This document shows, one piece after another, positions 23,502 to 31,804 of a DNA stretch of 40,868 bases. Under the pieces are notes generated by a model. It was not told the origin of the DNA. It worked only from the letters and a program-made list of their open reading frames with translations, and ran no database searches. Every line of letters starts with the position of its first letter. The first letter of the stretch is position 1. Source of the DNA: an uncultured Oscillospiraceae bacterium (GTDB lineage: Bacteria; Bacillota; Clostridia; Oscillospirales; Oscillospiraceae); contig CANRHH010000023.1 of the NCBI GenBank assembly GCA_947630375.1, forward strand, positions 1-40,868, in the 5' to 3' direction. The translations under genes and the position numbers were made by a program.

Positions 23502-24353
23502 TCAGCCCTTGACGCCGCCGCCGGTGACCCCGGCGATGATCTTCTCGGACAGGAAGATATACAGCAGGAAGGTGGGCAGGAAGACGATGATGACCGCGGC
23601 GAACATACCGCCGTAGTTGCCGGTATATTTCATGGAGTTGACGATCTGCAGCAGGCCCACGCCTACGGGGGTCATCTCCTTTGTGCTGGTGAAAATCAGG
23701 GCCATAAAGAACTCGTTCCAGACGGACAGGAAGTTGAATATGGTCACGGTCACCACCGCGGGCTGCACAAGGGGCAGCATGATCACCCAGAAGGTCTTGG
23801 CGGGGGAGCAGCCGTCGATGGCGGCGGCCTCCTCATAGGACCGGGACAGGGTGGAGAAGAAATCCACTAAGTAGATCGTGGTGTAGGGCACCCGCATGAA
23901 GATATACAGCACAATCAGCAGGATCCGGCCCTTCATCTTCCACTGGACGGCCAGGGTGTACAGGGGCATGATGATCATGATGGCGGGCACGCTCATGGCG
24001 ATCAGCAGGCCCAGACGGATGGCGCGGCTGCCGTGAAAGTTCCAGCGGGAGAGCACGTAGGCTGCGGGAGCGGAGATGGCCAGCACCCCCGCGCAGGAGA
24101 CGAAGGAGTACAGCAGGGAGTTGCCGAAGAAGACGGACACATTCTGGGTCCTCCAGGCTGTGACGTAGTTCTCCCAGTGAAAGCCGCTGGCGAACTCCAG
24201 CACTTTGCCGGTGAAGATCTCCTTGGAGGTGGAGAAGCTGGCCGCCAGGATCCAGCCCAGCATCACCGCCGTAAACAGGACCCAGAGGACCACCACGATG
24301 TAGCCGGGGAGCAGCCTGGCCTCTTTTTTCCAGTTGATGCGCTCTTTGTACAT
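23502..24353 (-). CDS. Sugar ABC transporter permease, MalG type
   Basis: A 283-residue membrane protein with six hydrophobic segments and the EAA loop EEAAAIDGCSPAKTFWVIMLPL at about 190-212, where the transporter ATPase docks. It belongs to the CUT1 group of importers for di- and oligosaccharides. ATG 24353 has GAGGAGGGAG upstream and lies 15 bases after the stop of the partner permease. With the upstream permease and the binding protein it forms a complete importer except for the ATPase, which in Firmicutes is often a shared MsmK-type protein encoded elsewhere. Confidence 0.9.
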   Translation of the reverse strand: MYKERINWKKEARLLPGYIVVVLWVLFTAVMLGWILAASFSTSKEIFTGKVLEFASGFHWENYVTAWRTQNVSVFFGNSLLYSFVSCAGVLAISAPAAYVLSRWNFHGSRAIRLGLLIAMSVPAIMIIMPLYTLAVQWKMKGRILLIVLYIFMRVPYTTIYLVDFFSTLSRSYEEAAAIDGCSPAKTFWVIMLPLVQPAVVTVTIFNFLSVWNEFFMALIFTSTKEMTPVGVGLLQIVNSMKYTGNYGGMFAAVIIVFLPTFLLYIFLSEKIIAGVTGGGVKG

Positions 24354-24368
24354 AGCCTCTCCCTCCTC

Positions 24369-25262
24369 TCAGTACTCCAGGTCTTCTTCTTTGAGAAGCC
24401 GGTTCATCACAAAATAGACGGCGACGATGATCACGGCCAGCACCACGCCCACCGCGGCGCCGGCACCGGCGTCTCGCTCGATGACGCCTTTGCCGCCGAA
24501 AACCGTGTCATACAGATAAATGACCGGCACGACGGTGGAGCCCTCCGTCTGCACCGGGGAGAACATCTTGGACCAGAGAAAGAAGGTAGCCGCGTTGATG
24601 CTCCAGAAGGTGATAGAGGTCTTGATGATGCCCTTGAGCAGGGGCAGCGTGATCTGAAAGAACTGGGCGGGCTTGCTGGCCCCGTCCAGCGTGGCGGCCT
24701 CGTACATGTCCCGGGGGATGCCCTCGATGCCGCTGATATAGATCAGCATGTAGTAACCCACGCTGCCGAAGGTGAAGGCGGCCAGCATGGCCCAGAGCTT
24801 GCCGTCAGTGCCCAGCCAGCGGATCTTGTCAAAGCCCAGCAGCGTCACCAGCTGGTTCAAAAGGCCGTAGTCATAGTTGAAGATGTACTGGACCCACATG
24901 GTGGCCAGGGCCACGGCGCTGATGATATTGGGCAGGTAGATGGCGGCCCGGAAGAACTTCTTGCCCCGGATGCCGCTGGTGAGGATCACCGCCATGAGCA
25001 TGGAGATACTCAGGGTGATCACGCCGCCCACCAGCCAGATCAGCATCATGTTGCTCATGGAGGTCTTGAAGCTGGCGTTGTGGAAGATCTTGATATAGTT
25101 GTCCACCCCGTTGAAGGTCCAGGTGTCGGTGCTGGCCGTCAGGCTCTCTACCCGGAAAAAGCTCATCAGAACGGTCCGGCACACGGGATAGACGTACATC
25201 AGCAGCAGGCAGAGCACCGTAGGCGCCATGAAAAAGAAGATCAACGTCCTGTTTTTTCGCAT
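24369..25262 (-). CDS. Sugar ABC transporter permease, MalF type
   Basis: A roughly 297-residue membrane protein with six hydrophobic segments and the EAA loop YEAATLDGASKPAQFFQITLPL around 185-206. It is the partner of the MalG-type permease in a CUT1 importer. ATG 25262 has AGAGGTGG upstream; the GTG three codons earlier overlaps this site and is not used. It follows the binding-protein gene after a 92-base gap with a strong hairpin. Confidence 0.9.
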   Translation of the reverse strand: MRKNRTLIFFFMAPTVLCLLLMYVYPVCRTVLMSFFRVESLTASTDTWTFNGVDNYIKIFHNASFKTSMSNMMLIWLVGGVITLSISMLMAVILTSGIRGKKFFRAAIYLPNIISAVALATMWVQYIFNYDYGLLNQLVTLLGFDKIRWLGTDGKLWAMLAAFTFGSVGYYMLIYISGIEGIPRDMYEAATLDGASKPAQFFQITLPLLKGIIKTSITFWSINAATFFLWSKMFSPVQTEGSTVVPVIYLYDTVFGGKGVIERDAGAGAAVGVVLAVIIVAVYFVMNRLLKEEDLEY

Positions 25263-25302
25263 TCGGTCCACCTCTCTAAAATGCTTGTGAAACGTAATAA
25301 GA

Positions 25303-25336
25303 AAACCGGCGGCACGGCTTACCGTGCCGCCGGTTT
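25303..25336 (-). terminator. Intra-operon hairpin between binding protein and permease genes
   Basis: A 15-base perfect stem (AAACCGGCGGCACGG with its complement, CTTA loop), followed on the minus strand by TTTTCTTATT. As in malE-malF type operons, it probably stabilises the binding-protein mRNA or lets only part of transcription through, so that binding protein exceeds permease. Confidence 0.8.
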
Positions 25337-25354
25337 AAAACGTTGCGGGGAGAA

Positions 25355-26632
25355 TCAATACAGAGCGTCCATGGCGGCGCAGAAGTCAGCGCCGGTGGCA
25401 TACTTGCCCTCGAAGAGCTCGGTAAAGAGGGTCTTCATGTCGCCCCAGGCGGCGTGGGTGTTCAGAGAGCCGCACCAGGTCATGGGCTTGTCGGCAGACA
25501 GCAGGGTCTCCACCGTGCCGGTCAGGGCCGCGGGAGCGGTGTTGCTGGGATCGGCGGGGATCTGCGCGGCGGTGTCGGCCATCTTCTGGTCGTACTCGCC
25601 GGTGACCAGGAACATGATGAAGTCAAAGGCTTCCTGGGGATGCTCGCTGTAGGAGCTGATGGCCAGGGAGTTGGCGCCCGCATAAGCGGCCGTGGGCTCC
25701 GCGCCGCCGTCCACAGCGGGATAGTTGAACAGGCCCCAGTTGACCTCGCCCATGGCGGCGTTGACCTCGGCGGTCACATAGTTGGCGCAGACCACCATGG
25801 CGGCCTCCCCGGTGCCCAGCTTGTTCTGGCTGGAGGGATACTCGTCCGGGGCGCCGTCGGCCAGGTAACCGGCGTTGCGCAGATCGATGATATCCTGCGC
25901 GGCCTGGACGGCCTTCTCATTGGCGGCCCAGCCGCCGTTGTCGCGCAGCTCGGCGATGCCGTCCTCACCCAGGTAGCGGACCAGGTGATAGTAGAAGGTG
26001 AAGTTGGTGTAGGCGCCGTCCTGGGCCAGAGGGGCAATGCCGGCGTCCTTCAGCTTGGCGCAGACATCCAGGAACTCGGCCCAGGTGGTGGGCTCGGCCT
26101 CAATGCCGGCGGCGGCAAAGCAGTCCTTGTTGTAGAACACGCCGCCGACCTGGGGCTGCTCGGTGATGCTGTTGAGATAGCCGGCCCAGGCAATGGCCTG
26201 ATTGTTGAAGCAGTCATAGCCCTTGTAACCGGCGGCGGCCGCCATATCGGTCAGGTCATAGGTGTAGGGGGCGTAGACCTGGCCAATGCGGTTGAAGTCG
26301 TCCTCAAAAATGTCGATGGCTTCCCCGGCCTCCAGAGAGGAGGACAGCAGGGTGTTGATGTCACGGCCTTTCCACTCGATGTTGACCGTGTTGCCGGTGG
26401 CGGCCTCGTAGGCCTCGGCGGCCTCGGCGATCACGGTCGCCTGGGGCTCACCGTCGTTCCACATGGACCAGAAGTTGATGGTGACCGGCCCGGCGGCGGG
26501 CTCTTCCGCGGGGGCCTCAGCCGGCACCTCGGCGGCCGGAGCCTGGGTGGCGGCCGGAGCGTTGCCGCCGCCGCAGGCGGCCAGCGCGAACACCATCGTC
26601 AGCGCCAGGAGCAGAGCAAGAAGTTTTTTCAT
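25355..26632 (-). CDS. Sugar-binding lipoprotein of ABC importer
   Basis: A 425-residue extracellular solute-binding protein. It has a lipoprotein signal with lipobox LAAC at about 17-20, an Ala/Pro/Glu-rich linker (22-48), and the family 1 fold with INFWSMW near the mature start, IDIFEDDFNRIGQVY, and the C-terminal EAFDFIMFLVTGEYDQKM. It should capture the sugar for the two permeases encoded downstream. ATG 26632 has AAGGAGG six bases upstream. The ligand is not readable; the GH112 enzyme in the same operon suggests galactosyl-HexNAc disaccharides. Confidence 0.9.
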   Translation of the reverse strand: MKKLLALLLALTMVFALAACGGGNAPAATQAPAAEVPAEAPAEEPAAGPVTINFWSMWNDGEPQATVIAEAAEAYEAATGNTVNIEWKGRDINTLLSSSLEAGEAIDIFEDDFNRIGQVYAPYTYDLTDMAAAAGYKGYDCFNNQAIAWAGYLNSITEQPQVGGVFYNKDCFAAAGIEAEPTTWAEFLDVCAKLKDAGIAPLAQDGAYTNFTFYYHLVRYLGEDGIAELRDNGGWAANEKAVQAAQDIIDLRNAGYLADGAPDEYPSSQNKLGTGEAAMVVCANYVTAEVNAAMGEVNWGLFNYPAVDGGAEPTAAYAGANSLAISSYSEHPQEAFDFIMFLVTGEYDQKMADTAAQIPADPSNTAPAALTGTVETLLSADKPMTWCGSLNTHAAWGDMKTLFTELFEGKYATGADFCAAMDALY

Positions 26633-26692
26633 TTTTTCCTCCTTAAAATTTCTTGTTTTGGTTCCCTTTCAGCGGGAACTCTGACTACTAAG

Positions 26693-26722
26693 AGTATATC
26701 GCCTCCCGGCGGGCGCTTCAAG
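26693..26722 (-). promoter_or_regulatory. Promoter of the importer-phosphorylase operon
   Basis: On the minus strand TTGAAG (26722-26717), an 18-base spacer and TATACT (26698-26693), about 60 bases before the binding-protein start. One copy of the 17-base operator ends 17 bases upstream of the -35 box, a usual place for an AraC-type activator. Confidence 0.7.
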
Positions 26723-26739
26723 CGGCATTTTGTCCTGTT

Positions 26740-26756
26740 TTTTAGATATATTGTCC
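26740..26756 (-). promoter_or_regulatory. 17-base operator copy, importer side
   Basis: Read on the minus strand this is GACAATATATCTAAAAA, identical to the copy at 26934-26950 on the plus strand. It lies just upstream of the importer promoter. It is the likely binding site of the AraC regulator encoded at 27035. Confidence 0.75.
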
Positions 26757-26933
26757 TGGATGAAAAATCCAGAAAAACAGACTATACATTTTGTATAAAA
26801 CTTGCTGTGGAAATTCGTTAAAAAAGCCAAAAATCACGCTAAAGCGGCAAAGAACACCCGGCAAAATCGGGCGATATGCCCAGACGTTGAAAATCATGAG
26901 AATGCGCCGCAAGATCCGTTCAAAAACGTGTGA
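26757..26933. other. Spacer between the two operator copies
   Basis: A 177-base stretch with no gene, AT-richer than its surroundings. It holds an A/T-rich patch around 26760-26840 and no clear hairpin or reading frame. DNA looping between the two operators would involve this stretch. Confidence 0.4.
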
Positions 26934-26950
26934 GACAATATATCTAAAAA
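26934..26950 (+). promoter_or_regulatory. 17-base operator copy, regulator-sulfatase side
   Basis: GACAATATATCTAAAAA, the exact inverted counterpart of 26740-26756. It lies 29 bases upstream of the -35 box of the araC-type gene. Similarity continues a little past the 17 bases (GGAC and an AT-rich run in both), consistent with the second half-site of an AraC protein. Confidence 0.75.
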
Positions 26951-26979
26951 GCGGACGGCATTTTTGGCGCTTTTCCCGC

Positions 26980-27008
26980 TTGCCACCGCCCGGCAAAGCC
27001 CGTATAAT
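26980..27008 (+). promoter_or_regulatory. Promoter of the AraC regulator-sulfatase operon
   Basis: TTGCCA at 26980-26985, a 17-base spacer and TATAAT at 27003-27008, about 27 bases before the GTG start. The -10 box is perfect consensus. Confidence 0.8.
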
Positions 27009-27034
27009 AAAATCAAGGAAAGGGGGGGAGGCGC

Positions 27035-27922
27035 GTGAGCACCGAGCGATACGATCTTTCGCAGGAGGGCCGCCCGGCGGAGAGACCGGCGGAGGTCCGG
27101 CTGCTGTACGCCGCCGTCTCCCATTACAGCCCCGAGTGGAACAGTGTGCTGCATACCCACCACTGCGCGGAGCTGTTTTTCGTCACTGGCGGGGAAGGGA
27201 CGCTGAAGCTGGCCTCGGGCCAGCGGAGCCTGCGCACCGGGGATCTGGTGCTGCTGGACGCCAATGTGGAGCACACGGAGCTCAGCGGCGTGGAAAACCC
27301 CATGGAGTATATCGTGCTGGGGGTGGAAGGGCTGCGCCTGCAGGCCGGGGAGGCCGGAGCAGGCTGCGCCGTGGTCCCGGCCGGAGCGGCGGGGGACCGG
27401 CTCTTAGGGCTGCTGAACTGGCTGCTGCGGGAGCTGCAGGATAAGCAGCCGGGCTATGAGCGGGTCTGCCGGAACCTGTTGGAGCTGCTGCTCATCCAGC
27501 TGGACCGCCTGGGCGGGGGCATCTCCCCCCTGGCCGCCGGCGGCCGGCGGGCCAGCCGGGAGTGCGCCATCGTCCACCGGTATATCGACGAACATTTCAA
27601 GGAAAGGCTGAGCCTGGACGACCTGGCGGAGCTGGCCCATGTGAGCAAATACTATCTCTCCCACGCCTTTACCCGGGAGTACGGGGTCTCTCCCATCAGT
27701 TATCTGCTGGAGCGGCGGATCCGGGAGAGCCTGTATCTGCTGTCCGAGACCCGCCTGACGCTGGCGGAGATCTCGGGGGTGCTGGGCTTTTCCTCGCCCA
27801 GCTATTTCTCCCAGAGCTTTCGCCGGAGCCGGGGCACCACGCCCATGGCCTACCGGGCGGCCTGCCGCCGGGAGAGGCCCGGGGAGGAGATGGAAAGAGA
27901 AGAAGGGGAGGATGTGCTGTGA
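27035..27922 (+). CDS. AraC-family transcriptional regulator with cupin domain
   Basis: A 295-residue regulator. The N-terminal half is a cupin-type sensor (HTHHCAELFFVTGGEGTLKL near 36-56, then a GDLVLLDANVEHTE strand) and the C-terminal 100 residues hold two helix-turn-helix units (LDDLAELAHVSKYYLSHAF and LTLAEISGVLGFSSPSYFSQ, the second followed by FRRSRGTTPMAYR). It should bind a sugar or phosphosugar and switch the divergent operons through the 17-base operators. Start GTG 27035 has GGGGGGAG upstream. Its TGA overlaps the sulfatase GTG by four bases, so the two genes are coupled. Confidence 0.9.
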   Translation: MSTERYDLSQEGRPAERPAEVRLLYAAVSHYSPEWNSVLHTHHCAELFFVTGGEGTLKLASGQRSLRTGDLVLLDANVEHTELSGVENPMEYIVLGVEGLRLQAGEAGAGCAVVPAGAAGDRLLGLLNWLLRELQDKQPGYERVCRNLLELLLIQLDRLGGGISPLAAGGRRASRECAIVHRYIDEHFKERLSLDDLAELAHVSKYYLSHAFTREYGVSPISYLLERRIRESLYLLSETRLTLAEISGVLGFSSPSYFSQSFRRSRGTTPMAYRAACRRERPGEEMEREEGEDVL

Positions 27923-29532
27923 AAAGCGGCGCGCGGCCGAACATCGTCTTTTATTTTACCGACCAGCAGCGGCCGGACACCTGCGGCTGTTACGGGCAGA
28001 AGCTGCCGGTGACCCCCTGCCTGGACGCCCTGGCCGCTGAAGGCGCGGTATTTGAAAATGCCTTTACCTGCCAACCGGTCTGCGGGCCCGCCCGGGCCGC
28101 TCTCCAGGCGGGGCTCTATCCCGCCGCCCTGGGCTGCTACCGCAACGCCATTGAGCTGCCCCGGGAAATACCCACCTTGGCCGGGCTTTTGCGCCAGGGC
28201 GGCTATGCCGCGGGCTATGTGGGCAAGTGGCATCTGGCCTCCACTCTGGGCGGGTCCCACGAGGCCCTGCCGCCCCGGGCGGACTATGAGCGCCGGGCGG
28301 TGCCCCCGGAGCGCCGGGGAGGTTATAAGGACTACTGGGTGGCGGCGGACGTGCTGGAGGGCACCAGCCACGGCTACGGCGGCGCTCTCTTTGACGCGGA
28401 CGGGGTCCGGCGGGATTTCTCCGGGGAGACCTACCGGGCCGACGCGGTGACGGATTGGGCTCTGGACTTTATCCGCGCCCAGCAGGACGGGGACCGGCCC
28501 TTTTTCCTGATGCTCTCCCACCTGGAGCCCCACCACCAGAACGACCGGGACCGCTTCGAGGGCCCCAAGGGCAGCCGGGAGCGCTTTGCCGCCCGGGAGA
28601 TCCCGCCGGACCTGAAAAACGCCCCCGGGGACTGGGGGAAAAACTACGAGGAGCAGTATGCCGATTACCTGGGCTGCTGCCGGGCCCTGGACGACGACCT
28701 GGGCCGGGTCGTGGCGGCGCTGCGGGAGACGGGCCAGCTCAGGAACACGGTCCTGCTCTTTGCCAGCGACCACGGCTCCCATTTCCGTACCCGGTGCATG
28801 GAGTATAAGCGCTCCTGCCATGACGCCAGTATCCGCATCCCTCTGGTGCTGTACGACGGGCGGGAGCGTGCCCCCTTCGGAAGGGGGCGGAGATATCCCC
28901 AGCTGGTGAGCCTGCTGGACCTGCCGCCCACCATTTTGCGTATAGCCGGGTTGCCCGTGCCGGAGAACTGGCAGGGGAGGCCCCTCCAGCAGCTGCTGGA
29001 GAGTCCGGAGACCTGGCCGGAGGAGGTCTTTATCCAGATCAGCGAGAGCCAGGTGGGCCGGGCCCTGCGCACGGCGGACTATTGTTACAGCGTCCGGGCC
29101 TGGGACAAAAACCCCTGGATGGACGCGGGCAGCCTTGTATACCGGGAGGAGGCGCTGTATGACCTCCGGGCCGACCCGGACGAGACGGAAAACCGCATTT
29201 GGGACCCGGCCTATGCCGCGGTCCGGGCCGGGCTGGCCCGGCGGCTGAAAGCGCGGATGGTCCAGGCGGGGGAGAAGGAGCCGGAGATCCTGCCGCCTCC
29301 GCCCCCCAGCACCGTGGACCTGGGACTCAACGGAAAATGGGGGGACTTCTGGGACCATGAGCGCTTTGGACCCCTGCTGCGCGCCTGCCTGCCCCGGCTG
29401 CCGCGGCCGGACGGGGCGCAGCGGGAGCTGCCCTTGAAGGCGCTGCCGGAGAAACTGCCCCGGGCCGTGTCCCGGGAGGAGCTGGACGTTTTCCTGAAAG
29501 CTTTGATAGACGCCATCCTGGAGATCGAGTAA
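27919..29532 (+). CDS. Cysteine-type sulfatase, no signal peptide
   Basis: A 537-residue sulfatase that removes sulfate from a sugar ester. The start IVFYFTDQQRPDTCGCYG carries metal-binding residues. The active-site motif C-G-P-A-R (Cys55-Arg59), with LQAGLYP following, is the signature in which Cys is turned into formylglycine; in an anaerobe this needs the radical enzyme anSME, not seen here. Other metal/substrate motifs are GYVGKWHLA near 100 and FASDHGSHF near 275. There is no signal peptide, so the enzyme should act in the cytoplasm on imported sugar. GTG 27919 has GGGGAGG upstream. Longer frames starting further left run through the araC gene and are not real. Substrate is not readable. 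Confidence 0.88.
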   Translation: MKSGARPNIVFYFTDQQRPDTCGCYGQKLPVTPCLDALAAEGAVFENAFTCQPVCGPARAALQAGLYPAALGCYRNAIELPREIPTLAGLLRQGGYAAGYVGKWHLASTLGGSHEALPPRADYERRAVPPERRGGYKDYWVAADVLEGTSHGYGGALFDADGVRRDFSGETYRADAVTDWALDFIRAQQDGDRPFFLMLSHLEPHHQNDRDRFEGPKGSRERFAAREIPPDLKNAPGDWGKNYEEQYADYLGCCRALDDDLGRVVAALRETGQLRNTVLLFASDHGSHFRTRCMEYKRSCHDASIRIPLVLYDGRERAPFGRGRRYPQLVSLLDLPPTILRIAGLPVPENWQGRPLQQLLESPETWPEEVFIQISESQVGRALRTADYCYSVRAWDKNPWMDAGSLVYREEALYDLRADPDETENRIWDPAYAAVRAGLARRLKARMVQAGEKEPEILPPPPPSTVDLGLNGKWGDFWDHERFGPLLRACLPRLPRPDGAQRELPLKALPEKLPRAVSREELDVFLKALIDAILEIE

Positions 29533-29534
29533 GA

Positions 29535-29564
29535 GCAAAAACGCGCTGCCGGCGCGTTTTTTGC
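29535..29564 (+). terminator. Terminator after sulfatase
   Basis: GCAAAAACGCGC pairs with GCGCGTTTTTTGC (one bulged T), with TGCCG as loop, followed by more T. It begins two bases after the sulfatase stop. Confidence 0.85.
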
Positions 29565-29640
29565 TTTTTCCAAAAACCACTTTTTTGAAAATTTCGTCGT
29601 TTTGTCGCTTTTAACGGGCTAAAGTTCGTCATATTGCTCA

Positions 29641-29669
29641 TTGACGCAATTTCGTGCCAGTGATATTAT
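29641..29669 (+). promoter_or_regulatory. Promoter of the oxidoreductase operon
   Basis: TTGACG at 29641-29646, a 17-base spacer and TATTAT at 29664-29669, 41 bases before the P-loop ATPase start. Confidence 0.75.
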
Positions 29670-29710
29670 ACTATTAAAAAGTGAAATAAAATCGGATCGG
29701 CAGGCAAGCT

Positions 29711-30418
29711 ATGAAGAAGGTATATGTCTTTATCGGCAATTACGGCAGCGGCAAGACGGAGTTGGCGCTGAATTTTGCCGTGAAAGCGGCGGAGCACAGG
29801 CGCACGGAGCTGCTGGATATCGACATGGTGAACACCTATTTCCGCCTGGCCGAGCACGGGCGGATGACCCGGATGAAGGAGATCCGATTAGTGTCCCCCA
29901 ACTATGCCTGCACCGGCATCGAGACCCTGTCCCTGCCGGCGGAGGTGGCCTCCGCTTTCGCCATGGATTGGGACACGGTGATCTTCGACGCCGGGGGAGA
30001 CGCGGTGGGCTCCACGGCCCTGGGCCGTTACCACCAGGACTTTATGGAGCTGGAGCCGGGCGGCTTGGAGGTGCTGAATGTGATCAACATCCGGCGGCCC
30101 CTGGCGGGGACGGTGGAGCGGATCATCAAGCTCCAGCAGGAGATGGAGCTGCACGCCCGGCTGAAGATCACCGGCATGATCAACAATACCAACCTGGCCC
30201 AGATGACCGGGCCCGCAGAGCTGCGGGACGGATATGAGATGATCAAAGAGGTCTCCAAGATCACCGGCGTGCCGGTGAAGTACACCTCCGGCCGGAAGAA
30301 GCTGCTGGACCAGTTCCTCGCCGAAGGGCACGACCCGGCCTATATCGGCACCCCTGTGGCGATCGAAACATATATGCACCGGGATTGGGACAGCTGGATC
30401 CACGGCCTGAGCGACTGA
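29711..30418 (+). CDS. P-loop ATPase leading the 2-oxoacid oxidoreductase operon
   Basis: A 235-residue cytoplasmic protein with a Walker A motif GNYGSGKTE (9-17), a deviant switch/Walker B region IFDAGGDAVGST (about 95-106) and IDMVNTYFRLAE near 37-48. It resembles the ParA/MinD/CobQ-type ATP-binding fold. The ribosome binding site is weak (GGCAGG). It lies 82 bases before the ferredoxin-type subunit gene and shares the promoter. I recall similar ATPases beside Vor/Kor operons in Clostridia; a part in cofactor insertion or complex assembly is inference, and no partner is known to me. Confidence 0.7.
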   Translation: MKKVYVFIGNYGSGKTELALNFAVKAAEHRRTELLDIDMVNTYFRLAEHGRMTRMKEIRLVSPNYACTGIETLSLPAEVASAFAMDWDTVIFDAGGDAVGSTALGRYHQDFMELEPGGLEVLNVINIRRPLAGTVERIIKLQQEMELHARLKITGMINNTNLAQMTGPAELRDGYEMIKEVSKITGVPVKYTSGRKKLLDQFLAEGHDPAYIGTPVAIETYMHRDWDSWIHGLSD

Positions 30419-30500
30419 GCGCATTCCCGCGTAAGGCGGTCAAAATAGAAAACAAAAGCAAAACGAGCAACGAAAGTATTTTCAGGAAAGAGGGTTATCT

Positions 30501-30710
30501 ATGGTAAAGGTGACGATCAACGAGCTTGTCTGCAAGGGCTGCGGCTTGTGCGTGAGAGCATGTCCGAAAAATGTGCTTGCCCTTTCCAAGACGAAGCTCA
30601 ACGCAAAGGGCTACCACCCTGCGGAGGTAGCGGTGCCGGAGGCGTGCATAGCCTGTGCCTCCTGTGCGCGGACCTGCCCGGATGTGGCGATCCGCATAGA
30701 AAAGGATTAA
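30501..30710 (+). CDS. Ferredoxin-type delta subunit of 2-oxoacid:ferredoxin oxidoreductase
   Basis: A 69-residue protein with two four-cysteine motifs, [12 protein letters not shown] (11-22) and [12 protein letters not shown] (about 48-59), each able to bind a [4Fe-4S] cluster. It carries electrons from the thiamine-diphosphate site to ferredoxin. AAGAGGG precedes ATG 30501. Alpha, beta and gamma subunit genes follow with gaps of 13, 1 and 1 bases. Confidence 0.92.
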   Translation: MVKVTINELVCKGCGLCVRACPKNVLALSKTKLNAKGYHPAEVAVPEACIACASCARTCPDVAIRIEKD

Positions 30711-30723
30711 GGGGGAACGTGAT

Positions 30724-31803
30724 ATGGCATTGACTCTTATGAAGGGCAGCGAGGCGATCGCGGAGGCCGCCATTCGCGCCGGCGCCCGGTTCTTCTTTGG
30801 CTATCCCATCACTCCGCAGACGGAGATCCCGGAATACATGTCTGCCCGGATGCCCGAGGTGGGGGGCTGCTACCTCCAGGCCGAGAGCGAAGTGGCGGCT
30901 ATCAACATGGTCTACGGCGCGGCCGGTACCGGCGCCCGGGTCATTACCTCTTCCTCCAGCCCCGGCGTGAGCCTGAAGCAGGAGGGCATTTCCTACTGCG
31001 CCGGCGCTCAGCTGCCCTGCGTGATCCTGAACGTGATGCGCGGCGGCCCCGGCCTGGGCAGCATTCAGGCCTCCCAGGGCGACTATTGGCAGGGCGTCAA
31101 GGGCGGCGGCAACGGGGACTATCATCTGCTGACCTATGCCCCGGCCTCCATCCAGGAAGCCATTGATATCATGTCCTTCGCCTTTGACAAGGCGGAGAAA
31201 TACCGGATGCCCGTGCTGTTCCTGGCTGACGGCATCATCGCCCAGATGATGGAGCCGGTGGAGATGCCGGAGATGGTGGATTACAAGGTGGACCCGGAGA
31301 AGAAGCCCTGGGCCGCCACCGGCTGGAAGCCGGGGGACGATCCCGCCAAGCGGGCCGTGATCAACTCCCTGTTTATCAACACCGAAGAGCTCTCCGCCCA
31401 TACCGATGTGCTCCAGGCCGTCTATGCCGAGGCTCGGAAGAACGAACAGATGTGGGAGACCTACAAGACCGAGGACGCGGAGATCGTGATCACCGCCTTC
31501 GGCACCGTGGCTCGTATCGCCAAGAGCGTGGTGGATGAGCTGCGGGAGGAGGGGGTCAAGGTGGGCCTGTTCCGGCCCATCGCCGTGTGGCCCTTCCCCT
31601 ATGACGCCCTGGCAGAGGTCGCCGGGCAGGACTGCGTGAAGGCCCTGCTGGACGTGGAGGTCAACGAAGGCCAGATGCTGGAGGACGTGAAGCTGGCCCT
31701 GGCCGGGGTAAAGCCGGCGCACTTCTTCGGCCACTGCGGCAGCCAGTTCCCCACCATCGAGGAGATCAGAAACAAGATCCTGGCCATAAAGGAGGGACTT
31801 TGA
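30724..31803 (+). CDS. vorB: 2-oxoacid:ferredoxin oxidoreductase alpha subunit, VorB type
   Basis: A 359-residue subunit. GARFFFGYPITPQTEIPEYM (21-40) and the ITSSSSPGVSLKQEGI segment (about 77-92) are typical of the pyrimidine-binding and transketolase-like alpha chain. The complex oxidatively decarboxylates a 2-oxoacid with CoA, giving acyl-CoA, CO2 and reduced ferredoxin. The four-subunit delta-alpha-beta-gamma order and the alpha sequence are those generally called 3-methyl-2-oxobutanoate (VorB) or 2-oxoglutarate (KorA) type. The exact substrate, branched-chain 2-oxoacid or 2-oxoglutarate, cannot be decided from the sequence alone. Confidence 0.88.
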   Translation: MALTLMKGSEAIAEAAIRAGARFFFGYPITPQTEIPEYMSARMPEVGGCYLQAESEVAAINMVYGAAGTGARVITSSSSPGVSLKQEGISYCAGAQLPCVILNVMRGGPGLGSIQASQGDYWQGVKGGGNGDYHLLTYAPASIQEAIDIMSFAFDKAEKYRMPVLFLADGIIAQMMEPVEMPEMVDYKVDPEKKPWAATGWKPGDDPAKRAVINSLFINTEELSAHTDVLQAVYAEARKNEQMWETYKTEDAEIVITAFGTVARIAKSVVDELREEGVKVGLFRPIAVWPFPYDALAEVAGQDCVKALLDVEVNEGQMLEDVKLALAGVKPAHFFGHCGSQFPTIEEIRNKILAIKEGL

Positions 31804-31804
31804 G

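Noticed and set aside
27850-29580. Long minus-strand frame opposite the sulfatase
   Set aside because: The sulfatase frame has the active-site motif and a coupled start; the antisense product is low-complexity and has no recognisable fold.
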